Positions 11,900 to 22,896 of a stretch of 64,000 nucleotides of DNA are shown one piece after another. Origin of the DNA: Epiperipatus broadwayi (taxonomy: Eukaryota; Onychophora; Udeonychophora; Euonychophora; Peripatidae); assembly GCA_028023455.1 (NCBI GenBank), contig JAQFVV010000049.1:4065649-4129648 (forward strand), in the 5' to 3' direction. The notes below the pieces were generated by a model, which did not search any database, was not told the DNA's origin, and saw nothing but the letters and a program-made list of their open reading frames with translations. The number at the start of each line of letters is the position of its first letter. Within the stretch, counting starts at the first letter, position 1. Position numbers and translations under genes: made by a program.

Positions 11900-13100
11900 T
11901 TATTAATTTAATTCTTTAACAAGAAATCTTTAGTTTAAGGTTTTAAATAATTTTAAGATGACACATTGTATTTAACTTATTTCACCACAAATACTATTTG
12001 ACCTATTTTCCTTTCTTTCTTTTAAATTCAATAATGCACAAATAATAATATGTGTTTTTATCTTTAAATTTAAGTTTGCAATCGCAAACCCCTACCCTAT
12101 TACAAACAGATCTCATTAAGCATGAATAAAAAAAAAATACAATACATATTTTAAGAGATTATGTTTTAAATTTTAGATAAGACTTTAAAATTGCAAAGTT
12201 TATAAGAAATAAAGTTCAGATTTTATCAAGAGAGAAAGTCTACTGTTCATATTTAAAGAAAATAAAGTTCGGAGATTTTAAATTAAAGAGAGTTTATAGT
12301 TCACTTTTATTCTTTATAATTTATACTTTCCTTTTTCTGGGCTCATTCCTTTGTGATGAAGATTTGAATTTATGCAAGGGCCATTTCTTGCAGATGATGA
12401 TGGTTTATGAGACTTTGCAATGATTTCTGAAGATGTTGCCAGTGGTTCGATCCTGGGATCCATGGAGATGAAAGCTGCCTTTGGCCGGCTGGTCCGAGGG
12501 AAGCACGATTAAGCAGATTACATTTTTGGTAACAGTGATAATATTTATTTTAACTTTTCAGCAACAACAAAATGAATTCAAAATTCTAATTTTCTAATTC
12601 TCTAATTAATTATTTCTTTTGGATTTTTTCTCTTTATAGTCCTCAGGCACCTTATCTCTGGAATGCATGGATCTATCAAACATATTCCATATCTGTATTT
12701 CATTGGTTCATTGAGTTTGTGGCCAAGTAGATTTTGGGTTTGTGGCTACATGGATTTTTCCACTGATGTCTGTGTCTATATCTTTGGGTGGGAAAAGCAA
12801 GTCTTTTGTTTCTATTCCTCGACTCTTATCTATTTCATAATCATCTTTTCAATGGTCATTTTGCCCTAAGGATCTGTTTGTAATTTTTATTTTTAAGGTT
12901 AAAAACTCTCTTCGTTATTTTTAAAATCAAAAGTTTTTTTATTATATTTTATTTAAAGATTAGAATCTTTGCTTCGATTATAATTTTTTTAAAGCTTATC
13001 TTATTTCAATATTTAAATTAAACTTATTAGTGAATTAATAATTCATTATTTGTGCATTTTGAACATTTGTGCTTTTAATTCAATATTAGATATTTACAAA
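11900..13100. repeat. Large imperfect foldback with G+C-richer core
   Basis: Blocks on the left (AATGCACAAATAAT near 12030; ATTACAAACAGATC near 12100; AAAGAGAGTTT near 12285) recur as reverse complements on the right (near 13035-13055, 12868-12882 and 12903-12912). Arms are strongly decayed. The core at 12,340-12,520 is much less AT-rich and contains GGTTCGATCC, a match to the RNA polymerase III B box, without a convincing A box. Possibly an old DNA transposon or MITE carrying a foreign segment. Confidence 0.4.
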
Positions 13101-13199
13101 AAAGTTAAGTATTAAAATTTAAATGTAACACACACACATATATATATATATCCCATTACAATATATATATATTAATCAAGTTTCCCTTACACCTTTATC

Positions 13200-14280
13200 T
13201 TTGACACTAATATATATCTTATATATAATTTCTCTGCTGTTTGATTGGTAAATAAATGTTTGTCTGATGACTTCCACTATTAAATAAAAAATGCTGAAAA
13301 AAATCTGCACAAGTGCTCTTAATTATAGGGATATAGTATATATTTCACAGTAAAGGTTCCAATCCAGCTGTAGACACAGCCACAAATGCCAATTCATAAT
13401 TTGATGTTAAGGTGCTCCATGCATTCAGTCAGCCAATCTCCTAATATAGTTCAGATGAATACTACATTTAACAATGTTAACAATTATTTATAAATTAGCA
13501 ATATTTAACAAAAAACATATTTACATTAAATCTTACATTTTTTTAAAATCAACCATGTTATATTTAATAAAAAAATTACAAAAACAACCAATCTCACCCA
13601 GCTGCAGAAACAACCACACACAATGATTCATAATTCAACATTAAGAAACTCCTTGCTTTCATGGTCTGTCAAAATCCAATTTTTATGAATTAATAATATT
13701 TAATAAAAAAACATGTTTACATTAAATCTTAAAAAAAAATTGTTAAAGCAACTAATTAAAAAAATGTTCCAAATATTATATTTAATTAAAAAATGTACAA
13801 AAACAATGGGTGCTTTTGTGTTCCATCCCAATCAGCTGTAGAACAATCACAAACACTGTGTTATAATTTGATGTTAAAGTGCTCTGTGCTTTTATGGTCT
13901 GTCAATCTTCTAACATAGCTAAAATGAATGATATACTTAATAATGTTAGTAAACTTTTATAAATTAGCAACGTTTAATAAAACAACATATTTACATTAAA
14001 TGTTAATAAAAATTGTTAAAGCAATCAATTAAATAAAAATATTACCAATATTATATTTAATAATTTTTTTACAATAAATTGCAATTATTAATAAAGCTAA
14101 AAAACTTATTACTATAATAGTCATAAGTGACTATCAAAAAAAAATATAAAGAATGTGATTCAGTAAATATATATATGAAGTCATAAAGCTAAAAAATATA
14201 ATAGATAAAGTAAGCTATTAAAAATTTTTTTTAAAATAACCAGAATTTTTGTATTCCAACATTAATAAATAGTAACTATT
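13200..14280. repeat. Degenerate tandem array, Helitron-associated units
   Basis: At least three units of about 200-270 bp. Anchors recur: CAGCTG(C/T)AGA near 13,365, 13,600 and 13,828; ACAT(A/G)TTTACATTAAAT near 13,516, 13,713 and 13,984. A further unit occurs at 21.54-22.19 kb on the other side of the Helitron coding remnants, so these are probably terminal or subterminal repeats of the same element. Confidence 0.6.
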
Positions 14281-14282
14281 AA

Positions 14283-14880
14283 TAAACATCACATGATCAC
14301 TATCTCTTATACTAGCACATAATTGTTATTAAACAAGGCATACCTTCTGGCATCCATTGATTACTCTGGTTGGCACAGGGTGGCACTACTGTATGGAGAG
14401 TTTTGCCTTGTTTAATAACAATTATGTGCTAGTATAAGAGATAGTGATTATGTGATGTTTAGGGGTTTAACACCAATCCTGCCTAATAGGATAGTGGTGG
14501 CTATGGTTGTTAAAGAGCCAAAGACACCAAAATGTATGGGTGCTGAACTGAGTTCAGAACAATATGACTATATAAGCTATTGAGCTTAGATTAAAAATAT
14601 TATTGTGTTTTCATTTTCATTCTCATAGTTTGTAGTTAAGTAGAGATAAAAGGTGGCTGTTGGAGGATTGCATTAGATCCTAAGATCTAGGTGCAGTGCT
14701 CTCAGATCCAAGGCTTCTCACTGATAAAAGCCACAAGCCAGAAACTAGTCTGGGATATTGGATGAGTAGGCACTAGATGGGGATTTTATGCACAAGCCTT
14801 CTGGCATTCATTGATTACTCTGTTTTGCACAGGGTGGCACTACTGTATGGAGAGTTTTGCCTTGTTTAATAACGATTAAT
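14283..14880. repeat. Repeat family B, inverted arrangement
   Basis: 14,283 to about 14,337 (beginning ACATCACATGATCACTA) is an almost perfect reverse complement of about 14,403-14,458. A longer unit then runs to 14,880 and ends in the same TGGAGAGTTTTGCCTTG sequence. Other copies: 48.2, 49.9-50.4 and 55.6-56.5 kb. No coding capacity. It interrupts the tandem units of the 13-22 kb Helitron region. Confidence 0.75.
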
Positions 14881-15425
14881 AAAGCTAAAAACGTTTGTGA
14901 TTACAGTAGTCATGACCGACTATTGAAAAAACAAATTATTCACAGGGCACTGCAGTAAATCTAGATTTGCATCAGAATGGTTCATCTGCTTTGTTCTACA
15001 GAGCTATACTACTATAATGTGATTACAGTATAAAAATTTATGTTTGAAATGTGATATTTATTGAGGAGGAAAAATAAATGCTATATGGTCTTGTAGCATC
15101 TATTTCCACTTAGTTTTGGTTAGCTTATTATTACATTTATGTGAAGGAAGTAATTCCACCATTAATAAAAATGATTGGAAATTAAATACAGAGATATAAT
15201 TTTTAAATTGTGAAGAAAATGTGATTACAGTACATAAACTTATTTTTGAAATGTAATATTTAGTGAAAGTAAAAAAAAAAGATGCTATATTACCATATTT
15301 ACATCTACTAAATAACATTATTAGGATGTATTTTTTTACTCAGAGAGTATTTCAGCAAATAATATTATTATTTTTAAATAAATTGGAATTTTTTTTTACA
15401 AAAATGATGGACTTTCAGACCATAT
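14881..15425. repeat. Further Helitron-associated repeat units
   Basis: ATTAATAAAGCTAAAAA at about 14,876 repeats the sequence near 14,089, and two similar ~200-bp blocks starting TGTGATTACAGTA lie at about 15,017 and 15,219. This looks like continuation of the tandem array after the family-B insertion. No genes. Confidence 0.45.
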
Positions 15426-15577
15426 ACATTTCTCACATTTAGTTGTATTTATATATTGGACTATTTCCGTCATCTAATATGAGTATTGAATGTCTTCCAA
15501 AAAATTTAACTTTATTTAAATATTCCAAATACATTCAACTGTTAGTAATAGGCACTCAGGTTAGTATATGAACAACA

Positions 15578-15608
15578 TTTCGAGAGATTATTCTCCCCTC
15601 TTCTTCAG
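15578..15608 (-). ncRNA. Hammerhead-like motif in SINE (left unit)
   Basis: Minus strand: CTGAAGA, A, GAG and pairing CTC around a GGGAGAATAAT-type loop, then TC-GAAA-T. It lies about 35 bp downstream of the tRNA-like B box. Core order resembles a hammerhead; stem II is short and there is an extra A before it. Confidence 0.4.
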
Positions 15609-15642
15609 ATGTTGCTGGCCTGACTAGTGAGAGTACTAGTAT

Positions 15643-15706
15643 GGGAATCGAACCTGACCCCATGGATTCTTGAGTATTAAATTTTAAGGTAATTATCTAA
15701 CCAACA
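15643..15706 (-). other. tRNA-like pol III promoter of the SINE, left unit
   Basis: The minus strand has GTTGGTTAGA (D-loop / A-box region, 15,697-15,706) and a perfect B box GGTTCGATTCC (15,644-15,654). Spacing fits a tRNA-derived internal promoter. The first bases of the tRNA-like region are missing at the dimer axis, so this is a SINE head, not a tRNA gene. Confidence 0.6.
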
Positions 15707-15747
15707 GTATTACCTTAAAATTCAATACTCAAGAATCTAAGGGTCCA

Positions 15748-15758
15748 AGTTCGACTCC
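15748..15758 (+). other. B-box-like sequence of the SINE, right unit
   Basis: AGTTCGACTCC at the equivalent position of the right arm, one or two changes from the left arm's B box. The D-loop part is not duplicated in this arm, so it is 5'-truncated relative to the left unit. Confidence 0.5.
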
Positions 15759-15793
15759 CATGTTAGTACTGTCACTGATCAGGCCAGCAACAC

Positions 15794-15827
15794 CTAAAGA
15801 AAAGAGGAGAATAATACCTTTTGAAAC
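15794..15827 (+). ncRNA. Hammerhead-like motif in SINE (right unit)
   Basis: Plus strand: CTAAAGA, AAAGAGG, loop, ACCTTTT, GAAAC. Stem II (AAAGG/CCTTT-like) is retained although CTGAAGA has become CTAAAGA, so pairing partly survived sequence change. Confidence 0.35.
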
Positions 15828-16011
15828 ATTGTGCATATACTAACCTGTGTGTTCTTATTAACAGTTGAATGTATTTGGAATATTTAAATTAAATTACATT
15901 TTTTTTAAAAAGACATTCGCTACTCATATTAGATGATGGAAATAATCCACTATATAAATACAACTAAAACACCATCATCACAAACCTTCAATAAAACATT
16001 TCTCACATTTA

Positions 16012-16539
16012 TTTATATAATATTTAAATCTTTTGTTTAATTTACATTAATTCTTTAAAAGTATATCAAATCAACCAATTTAAAAAATGACGTTCTTTCC
16101 ATAAACCACCAATCAAAAACTATTATAAAAGCACTGTCTAATTTGATTAAAGTAAAATATATATCGGTAGTGCTGTCAAATTCAAATTAAAAAAACAACA
16201 ACTTTAAATTTGTTTAAAATAAAATATATATCCAGAAAATATAAAAGTATAGTGATAATTTTTTAAATTAAAATAATTAGTGGTGTTAGATATATAAATA
16301 ATTAGTGAAAATCTCAAAAATATATAAATATAATTACAAAACAATTATTAATATAAACGTTATAGATATACTAATATTTGTGTAATCTTTAAAAAATTAT
16401 AAGTCTAAATTAAATAAAATAATAAACATATAATTGAATAGATTTTTAATAAAAATGGATAACAATTAGGATAATAATGAGACACCAATAGTATTAAAAA
16501 CTCACAGAGAAACAATTAAATACAGGAGAGATTATGTAT
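16012..16539. other. Helitron 5' flank, no gene seen
   Basis: AT-rich; contains another TTTGTTTAATTTACATTAA anchor shared with 22.09 and 24.35 kb, tying it to the Helitron-associated units. No coding signal. Confidence 0.35.
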
Positions 16540-18465
16540 TTCAAAGTGAGGCAAAATGAAAAGGATCAAATCAAAAAAGAAAGTAAAGTGCTTGAGAAAA
16601 TGAATCTATGGAATAAAGATCGCAATGTTTATATAATGTATCAGAATGTCAAAGAGAAAGATGAAAAAAATTAATCATCTTTTCAATGATCGCATTGCTT
16701 AGTAAATCTTATTGCTGCTAATCATAAATGATGACCCAATGAATCTATTGCCCAGAAATATGATTACTTAGCATAGGATGAAGCTTATCATGTGATCAAG
16801 ATCCATCTCTTCTAGCTTTATAACAATTATTAATTGTAGCACAAGGCAGAATTGCAAATCATTTTGTTAATGATGCAACAAGGCATCCTAAACCTGCTAG
16901 AACAAATATTCAAGAATAAATTCCACAAATCCTCTATTTAGGAGTAAATGAATTGATTATTACAGCACATTTATGTGGTCCCTTAAATATTATTTGTCAA
17001 CTTTGTGAAGCATTTCATTTTATATCTGAAAAATCAAGAGATGAAAAATTCAATAGTTGCTGTCATAAAGGTAAAGTAAAATTACCTTCACACCCAAGCT
17101 TTCCAAAATATCTTTAAAATATTATGTCTAATCCAAATGTTCTTGACTATTAAAACTTCAAAGATAATATTAGATCTTATAATAATGTTATTGCTTTTGC
17201 CTCAATGGGTGCTAAATTAGCAAGAATTGTTTTAGGTCATGGACCTTATTATTTTTGAATTCAAGGACAATTTTATCATAAAATAACACATATAATTCCT
17301 TCTGAATGTGAAAAAAGAAGATATGCATAGTTATATGTATTGTATAGAATAGAAGCATTACAAAAAAAAATTAAACAGTCCTTAAAATGGTTGCTTACCA
17401 TAGGTAATGCAAAAATTACAAGAAATCATGCAATTGAATCCATTTGCAGTCACTCATATACCAACAATTTATATGGATTTATGAAGATATTGAGACAGTG
17501 ATAATCTTTGATATAATTCACCAACTGCTAATGAAATGGCAATGATATTTCAAAATGATGAAGGTAAATCACCATTTGAACATGATATTTGAATTTATCC
17601 ACACAATGATCAACAGTCATTTATTAAATTTTAACATTTTTAGCCCAAATTTGAATCCAATGACATATCCAATTTTTTATCCTAATGCAAAATTAGGTTG
17701 AAATCCAGATCTTAGAGCTATAGTATACCATGGAGGTGAAACTGGTGCATGACACAAAATATTGATGCTGCAATTTAAATAAGCATAGTCATCTATTTAT
17801 CAAGGTGTTTTTACTCTGACTTTACCTGGAGGAGAAATCACTTTACAGTGGATGGTGGATTGATATTTACAGGTTTAGGCAAACAATTTACACTTTGTTA
17901 AACATCAACAAGAAAAACTCCATGTTGAAAATTACAATAGATTAATGGATTATATTACTGAAAAATGTTGTTACTGCCAAAGAACAAATAGGATGAGTGG
18001 TTATATTACAGTTATCATTACAAAGTTCACCCACAAATATGTGAGAACATTATAACAATGCAATGGCCTATTATTACAAAATTTAGAAAGCCAGATAATT
18101 TCTGTATTTTTACTTGTAATTGAAAATGGCCTTAAATACAATGAAATTTATGAAAAGGCAATATTCATCTGACAACACATCCAGAATTATGTGATGTTGT
18201 TACTTGCACAATAATACATAAATCATGTGGAACATTTAATCCTCAAGCACTTTGTATGCAAATTGGAGGCTGAACAAAAGGTTTTCTAAAATCATTTTAA
18301 TCAGGTATTCAGCTTAATAACAATAAATATTCATTATATTGATGTTTGGAAAAACATGCATTTTCATAGGTGGATTACCTATTAATAATCATTATATAGT
18401 ATCTTATAATCCAATTTTATTACTAAAATATAATGCACATAATAACATTGAAGACAGTACTTCAG
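16540..18465 (+). pseudogene. Helitron RepHel protein, N-terminal and Rep region remnants
   Basis: Fragments in several frames: ICQLCEAFHF...CCHKGKVKLP (16,990-17,087; Cys-rich N-domain with GKVxLP), NIRSYNNVIAFASMGA (about 17,165-17,215), QGQFYHKITH (about 17,262), MTYPIFYPNAKLGWNP (about 17,658). Then MQWPIITKFRKPD...FTCN.KWP (18,058-18,135), SCGTFNPQALCM (about 18,220) and YNPILLLKYNAHNNIE (about 18,405-18,455). These are established Helitron Rep-region signatures. Several stops are TGA where Arg, Trp or Pro codons are expected, which fits neutral decay toward AT. Confidence 0.75.
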
Positions 18466-18968
18466 TTAAAGCAGTTAATTATAAATTTATTAAACGCACA
18501 TTGATTACGTAAGTAATATTTACCGAGGCTGTAATCTCGAGAATATGCATGTAAAATGCAATAGTAAAGATCTCCACAGGTGTTTAACCACAAGCTTACA
18601 CTATGGAAGAAAAAAGGGGAACCCACCCTTCTTTACTTCAACCTACTTTCTATTTAAATAGGTGAAGCTGAAGCGGTTAGATCTGCGAGCGTTGACTCAT
18701 TGTAAATCGAAAGATTTCATGAGTATTAATGTGTAATAAGAAATGTGGACTTAATCAGTGAAGTATTGAATAGCTTCACGCTCACATATTTAACAACTTC
18801 AGTTCACTTATTTAAATAGAAAGTAGGTTGAAGTAAAGAAGGGTGGGTTCCCTTCTTTTCTTCCATAGCTTAAGCTTGTGGTTAAACACCTGTAGAGGTC
18901 CCTACTATCACATTTTACATGCATATTCTCAAGATTACAGCCTCAAAAATATTACTTAAAGCAGTTAA
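18466..18968. mobile_element. Repeat family D: inverted dimer with 13-bp TSD in the Helitron
   Basis: TTAAAGCAGTTAA occurs at 18466-18478 and 18956-18968. The insert between has long inverted arms: GTAAGTAATATTTACCGAGG... on the left mirrored by CCTC...AATATTAC on the right; AAGTAGGTTGAAGTAAAGAA near 18,823 is the complement of the sequence near 18,636. An asymmetric tail (ATTATAAATTTATTAAACG..., about 35 bp) is present only on the left, next to the TSD. Host Helitron coding resumes to the right (AVKYF...YIYKGYDSE). Other copies at 45.2 and 53.3 kb. Confidence 0.8.
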
Positions 18969-19368
18969 GTATTTTTAAAAATATATTTATAAAGGATATG
19001 ATTCTGAAAATGTGGTAATTCTCATGAAAATCATAATGAACTGAATAAAACGGTACATGATGAGATTGCCAGTTTTGTATATTCATGGTATGTTAGTGCT
19101 ACAAAAGCAATATGGTGACTTTGTGAATATGTTATGCATGATAGATTACATAGTATCATTTGACTTCATGTTCATTTACCATTTAATGGTGCAGTTTAAA
19201 TGAAATATTGAATAACCTACTGTGAGACAATATTTATATATTGATATTCCATTATAATAACTACTCTTTCTTATTACATTGCCAAATGTATACCATATAA
19301 GACTAAATCATCCATGTACTTTACTACTGTTACATAGTGCTTTATTTAGCACTCTCTTTTACAGTTTA

Positions 19369-19400
19369 CAGTTTTGATTGCCCCCACTTATCTTCTTCAG
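19369..19400 (-). ncRNA. Hammerhead-like motif, decayed
   Basis: Minus strand CTGAAGA, A, GATAAGTGGGGGCAATC, AAAACTG. The GAAA guanine is changed to A; stem II (GAT..ATC) is partly kept. Confidence 0.3.
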
Positions 19401-19469
19401 AACTTTTATATTTTCTAATTTCAACTACTAAATTCAAGTTTTTTTTTAAAGTTAGGAGAAATAAAAGTT

Positions 19470-19500
19470 CTGAAGAAGATTTCAGGGGCAAACAAAACTG
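19470..19500 (+). ncRNA. Hammerhead-like motif, decayed
   Basis: CTGAAGA, A, GATTTCAGGGGCAAAC, AAAACTG. Same layout as the partner at 19,369 but stem II pairing is eroded, consistent with no remaining function. Confidence 0.3.
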
Positions 19501-20149
19501 TAAAAGAGAATGGTAAACAAAGCATTGTGTAACAGTAGTAAAGTGCATGGATGATTTAATATTACATGATATTCCATTATATTATGTATTTAAACAAGGA
19601 AAATGGAAACCTAGACATAAAAGAGGAAATAAAATAATTGCACAATTATATACTGTTAGTTCATGTGATATAGAATGTTTTAGTTTGTTTGCTCTTATTA
19701 AAAGTTACAGATGGAACCAACTTTGAATGTATAAAAACATATGAAGGAATTGTTTAGTCTACATTTAAAAAAACCAGCAAAACAAAGACAAATATTAGCT
19801 GATGATCTTGAATGGGAAATGTGTTTAAAAGAGGTTATTGCTACTAAAATGCCAAAACAATTGTGAGAAATATTTTCTTATATTTGTAAATGCTGTACTC
19901 CAATAAATATTATAGATTTATGAAACAATTTTAAAATGATTTATATGAAGATTATCTTTGTACATATTATATTCAGCTTCACAACAACTATCACAGTTAG
20001 ATATTCAAGATACGTAGCAGGACATGGATTAACATTGCAAACACTTAATCTTCCAATTGCAGATCCTATTCAAATTTAGTGAAATCATAGATTTCATATT
20101 AGTGCTGAAGCATCTGAACCAATTAAAAAATTGTAACACTTAATTTACT

Positions 20150-21323
20150 TCAAAGAAAATCTTTTATAAAATTGTAAATGCAATTAATGATCATGGAGTG
20201 ACAGGAAAATGTTTTATTTATATGGACCACATGAATCAGGTAAACTTATTTATATACTACATTAATGTGTTTTATGAGGATGAAGTAAAATTGTATTACC
20301 TCATGCTACAATTGGAATCACTGCTACTTTATTAAAAAATGGCCCCAAAGTACATAATGGATTTCAAATTCCAGCTCTATGTTTAGAAGCATCTGTTTCT
20401 AATATTCAATTAAATTCTGATAAAACTCAAACATTATGTAAAGCTAAACTTATAATTACTGATGAAGCAACAATGATGTTGTGCCATTTTTTATGATATA
20501 TTGATATATTATTAAAATAAATTATTACAATTAACAACCATTTGGAGGTAAAGTTATTTTATTTGGAGGAGACTTTTGCCAAACATTACCAGTTGTTGTA
20601 ACAGGAAGTAGAACTGATGTTGTTGAAGTACTTATTAAATTAAGTCCATATGCACTCTGAAGGTCAATGTGATTCTAATCAAAGATTATTTAATATTGGA
20701 GAAGGTATAATCAATCCAATTGCAGACTTAGATAATGATTTAATTGAATTGTTTTCTCATATGATTTGTAACCTATCTCATATTACAGAAAGATATGGAA
20801 AACAAATAATGGCATCCAAAATTGATGAAGTTTCACAAAAAATCATATTAGCCAGTAAAAATAGTATTTCATTACAATTAAATAATGAAATTTTGAATTT
20901 ATTGCTTGGAAATATGAAAACTTTTTATAGTGGCAATTCTATTCTTTCTGATAATGAAGAAAATAGTATTAATTATTCAGTAGAATTTTTGCATATGCAA
21001 ATACCATCTGGAATGCTACCACATAAATTAAATTTGAAAATTGGTGCTATTTTAATGTTTATAAGATATTTAAATTCTTGAAAGGGATTATGCAACAGAA
21101 CTCACTTGCTAATGAAAGTTCTTTATATCTTTATAAACATTTTATTGATGCGGATGTATTAACTGGCATAAACAAAGAAGACAGAAGTTTTATTCTGAGA
21201 AGTGAAACTAATTTATCTTTTATTTTAAAAAGAAGACAATTCCCACTGATTACATTATTTGCAATGACAATTAATAAGTCACAAGACCAAATTTTTCAAT
21301 CAGTAGGATTGTACTTAGAATAA
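20150..21323 (+). pseudogene. Helitron helicase domain remnants
   Basis: Walker A relic GPHESGKL (about 20,222-20,246; GxGGTGKT expected), motif II TDEATMM (about 20,459), PFGGKVILFGGDFCQTLPVV (about 20,537-20,597). Then two open blocks, 20,650-21,081 (IINPIADLDNDLIELF, KNSISLQLNNEIL, SVEFLHMQIPSGMLPHKLNL) and 21,078-21,323 (RRQFPLITLFAMTINKSQDQ, the helicase motif before the C-terminus), followed by FSHGQLYVVL. The motif order is that of Helitron Pif1-like helicases. The Walker A Thr/Ser is lost and stops abound. Confidence 0.8.
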
Positions 21324-21470
21324 CCTGTGTTTTCCCATGGCCAATTATATGTAGTATTACCAATATGCAAAAATAAAAAGCAAATAAAAGTGATGGTATA
21401 TATATGATAATGAACAAGGACATTTACTAAATGATGAATGACCCTTTATTAAAAATGTCATCTATCCAGA

Positions 21471-22206
21471 AGTATTAATATAAATATTCTAATCTGTAAA
21501 AGAAAGTTAAAAAATTTTGACTTATTTTAATATATAGATATTTTAAAATATAGAATTTATATTTTCTCTGTTGTCAGATTGGTGAATGAAAGTTTGTTTG
21601 ATGACATCATAATCACTATATTTATGCAAAGGAAGAAATTCCACCATTAAATAAAAAATACTGGGAAAAAATCAGTAGTATATATTTCATGGTAATGGTT
21701 GCCATCCAGCTGCAGAAACAGACACAAAACCTGATTTGTAATTTAATGTTAAGGTGCTCCATGCTTTCATGGGTCTGTTAATACTCTAAAAAAACTTTTA
21801 TAAATTAGCAATGTTTAATGAAAAAAACATATTTATATTAAATCTTAAAAACAATTGTTAAAGCAACTAATTAAAAAAAAAATTCAAATATATTTAATAA
21901 CAAAATTATTTCAAAAACAACTGATGTTTTTTGTATTCAGACATTAATTAAATGGTAACTGCAGTTTCAGAGGGTATTCCAGTAAATATATATTTAAAGC
22001 TATCAAATATAACAGATATATTTAAAACTGTAAATTTTAATTTAGCTTTATTAAAAGTCGGAAATTTATTTATATATTATTAAAATGTTTTTGTTTAATT
22101 TACATTAAATTTTTAAAAAAAAATTGTTAAAGCAACTAATTATTACAAAATGATGGGCTGAAAGCCCAGAGTTTTTGTATTCCATTGTAATGACGGTTTT
22201 TCAGAC
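21471..22206. repeat. Helitron-associated tandem unit, right side
   Basis: 21,555-21,780 and 21,810-21,870 repeat the unit found at 13.2-14.1 kb (CCAGCTGCAGAAACAGACACA, then AATGTTAAGGTGCTCCATGC, then AACATATTTATATTAAATCT). Directly adjoins the PLE insertion, whose left TSD copy starts at 22,207. Confidence 0.6.
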
Positions 22207-22289
22207 TAGTATACAATTATATAACATATAATAACCACATTCCACTCTTTTTACACTTTGAAGCAAAATATATTTATTTATTAATATTA

Positions 22290-22321
22290 CAGTTTCGACT
22301 GTTCCTAGCAGTCTTCATCAG
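22290..22321 (-). ncRNA. Hammerhead-ribozyme-like motif, best copy
   Basis: Minus strand: CTGATGA, A, GACTG, loop CTAGGAA, CAGTC, GAAA, CTG. All core nucleotides of a hammerhead are present in order with a perfect 5-bp stem II; the only departure is one extra A between CTGATGA and stem II. Downstream TAATATTAATA can pair with TATTAATAT about 20 nt upstream, giving a candidate long third helix. Hammerheads are established components of PLE terminal regions. Cleavage competence is unproven. Confidence 0.55.
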
Positions 22322-22896
22322 ATCTACAAAAATTTAAACATTATATTAATACAACCATATTTCATACATATATCTATTAAATTTTTACAATTTTACCAAC
22401 GTAATTATTACCATAAGTTTATTCATAAAACTTACTGTTATATAACTTTAAAATCTACTTTACCCTTTATTTCTATTCTTAGTTATTATTATACTAATAT
22501 TTATTCACCTTTTTTTCTTTTACAATAATTTTATAATTTCAATGTAATATTATTATATTACTATATTCATAATTTAACCTTATTTTACATATTACTTTAT
22601 TCACAAATTTAACTTCATTTTACATTTTACCTATTATCCTAATTTTTAATTATTTTATTCCATTCCTTAATTCCATTTTATCCATATTTTATTCCTGCCT
22701 CTTCCATTTACTTATCCCTTATAAAATTATTTTAATTATTTTAATTCTTATATTTATTTTTATTTTATATCTTACCTGAATATCTACTAAACTCTCTCTA
22801 TTCCACCATTTTCTATCCCATAATATACTCTAATTTCTTTTAATCTATATACAGCTCCCTCTGTTATTAGTTTACACTGTTCATTTTATTTATTTT

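Larger units (their letters stand above)
15426..16011. mobile_element. tRNA-headed SINE as head-to-head dimer with 16-bp TSD
   Basis: ACATTTCTCACATTTA occurs at 15426-15441 and 15996-16011, directly flanking the insertion. Inside, a ~265-bp unit reads outward in both directions from an axis near 15,705. Each unit has a tRNA-like head, a GGCCAGCAAC spacer, a hammerhead-like motif and a tail containing GTTGAATGTATTTGGAATAT. The palindrome ends near 15,963; only the right arm continues (about 33 bp, ending in AATAAA) to the TSD. Head plus non-coding body is SINE architecture, but the 3' half resembles PLE ends rather than a LINE tail. Confidence 0.8.
19304..19558. repeat. Inverted dimer with hammerhead-like motifs, inside the Helitron
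   Basis: TAAATCATCCATG at 19,304 is mirrored by CATGGATGATTTA at 19,546; between them CTTTACTACTGTTACA and TGTAACAGTAGTAAAG pair, and each arm has the same CTGAAGA...AAAACTG motif reading outward. It belongs to the family at 4.1-4.5 kb. It interrupts Helitron coding between the IPYK and FKQGKW blocks. No exact TSD was recognised. Confidence 0.7.
18969..20149 (+). pseudogene. Helitron RepHel, middle region remnants
   Basis: KGYDSENVV (about 18,994), DEIASFVYSWYVSATKAIW (19,059-19,115) and VHLPFNGAV (about 19,170) match the region C-terminal to Rep motifs in Helitrons. After the 19.3-kb insertion, FKQGKWKPRHKRGN (about 19,590-19,632) continues it. Highly decayed, multiple frames. Confidence 0.65.
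16540..21470 (+). mobile_element. Decayed Helitron with nested insertions
   Basis: Rolling-circle transposon coding for a RepHel-type protein, recognisable in order: zinc-finger-like N-domain (about 17.0 kb), Rep-associated region (18.0-18.45 kb), DEI/WYVSA block (19.06 kb) and helicase (20.2-21.3 kb). It is broken by many stops and indels and by two insertions (18,479-18,955 and 19,304-19,558). I could not locate the terminal TC/CTRR ends or 3' hairpin. Related non-coding tandem units on both sides (13.2-15.4, 21.5-22.2 and 24.35 kb) suggest the original element was longer than the coding part. Confidence 0.75.

Noticed and set aside
12663-12869. 68-codon ORF beside the G+C-richer core
   Set aside because: No motif, length within chance, and it overlaps a decayed foldback.
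13130-13200. CRISPR-like or satellite array
   Set aside because: Only short AC/TA dinucleotide runs; this is eukaryotic DNA and no regular repeat-spacer structure exists.
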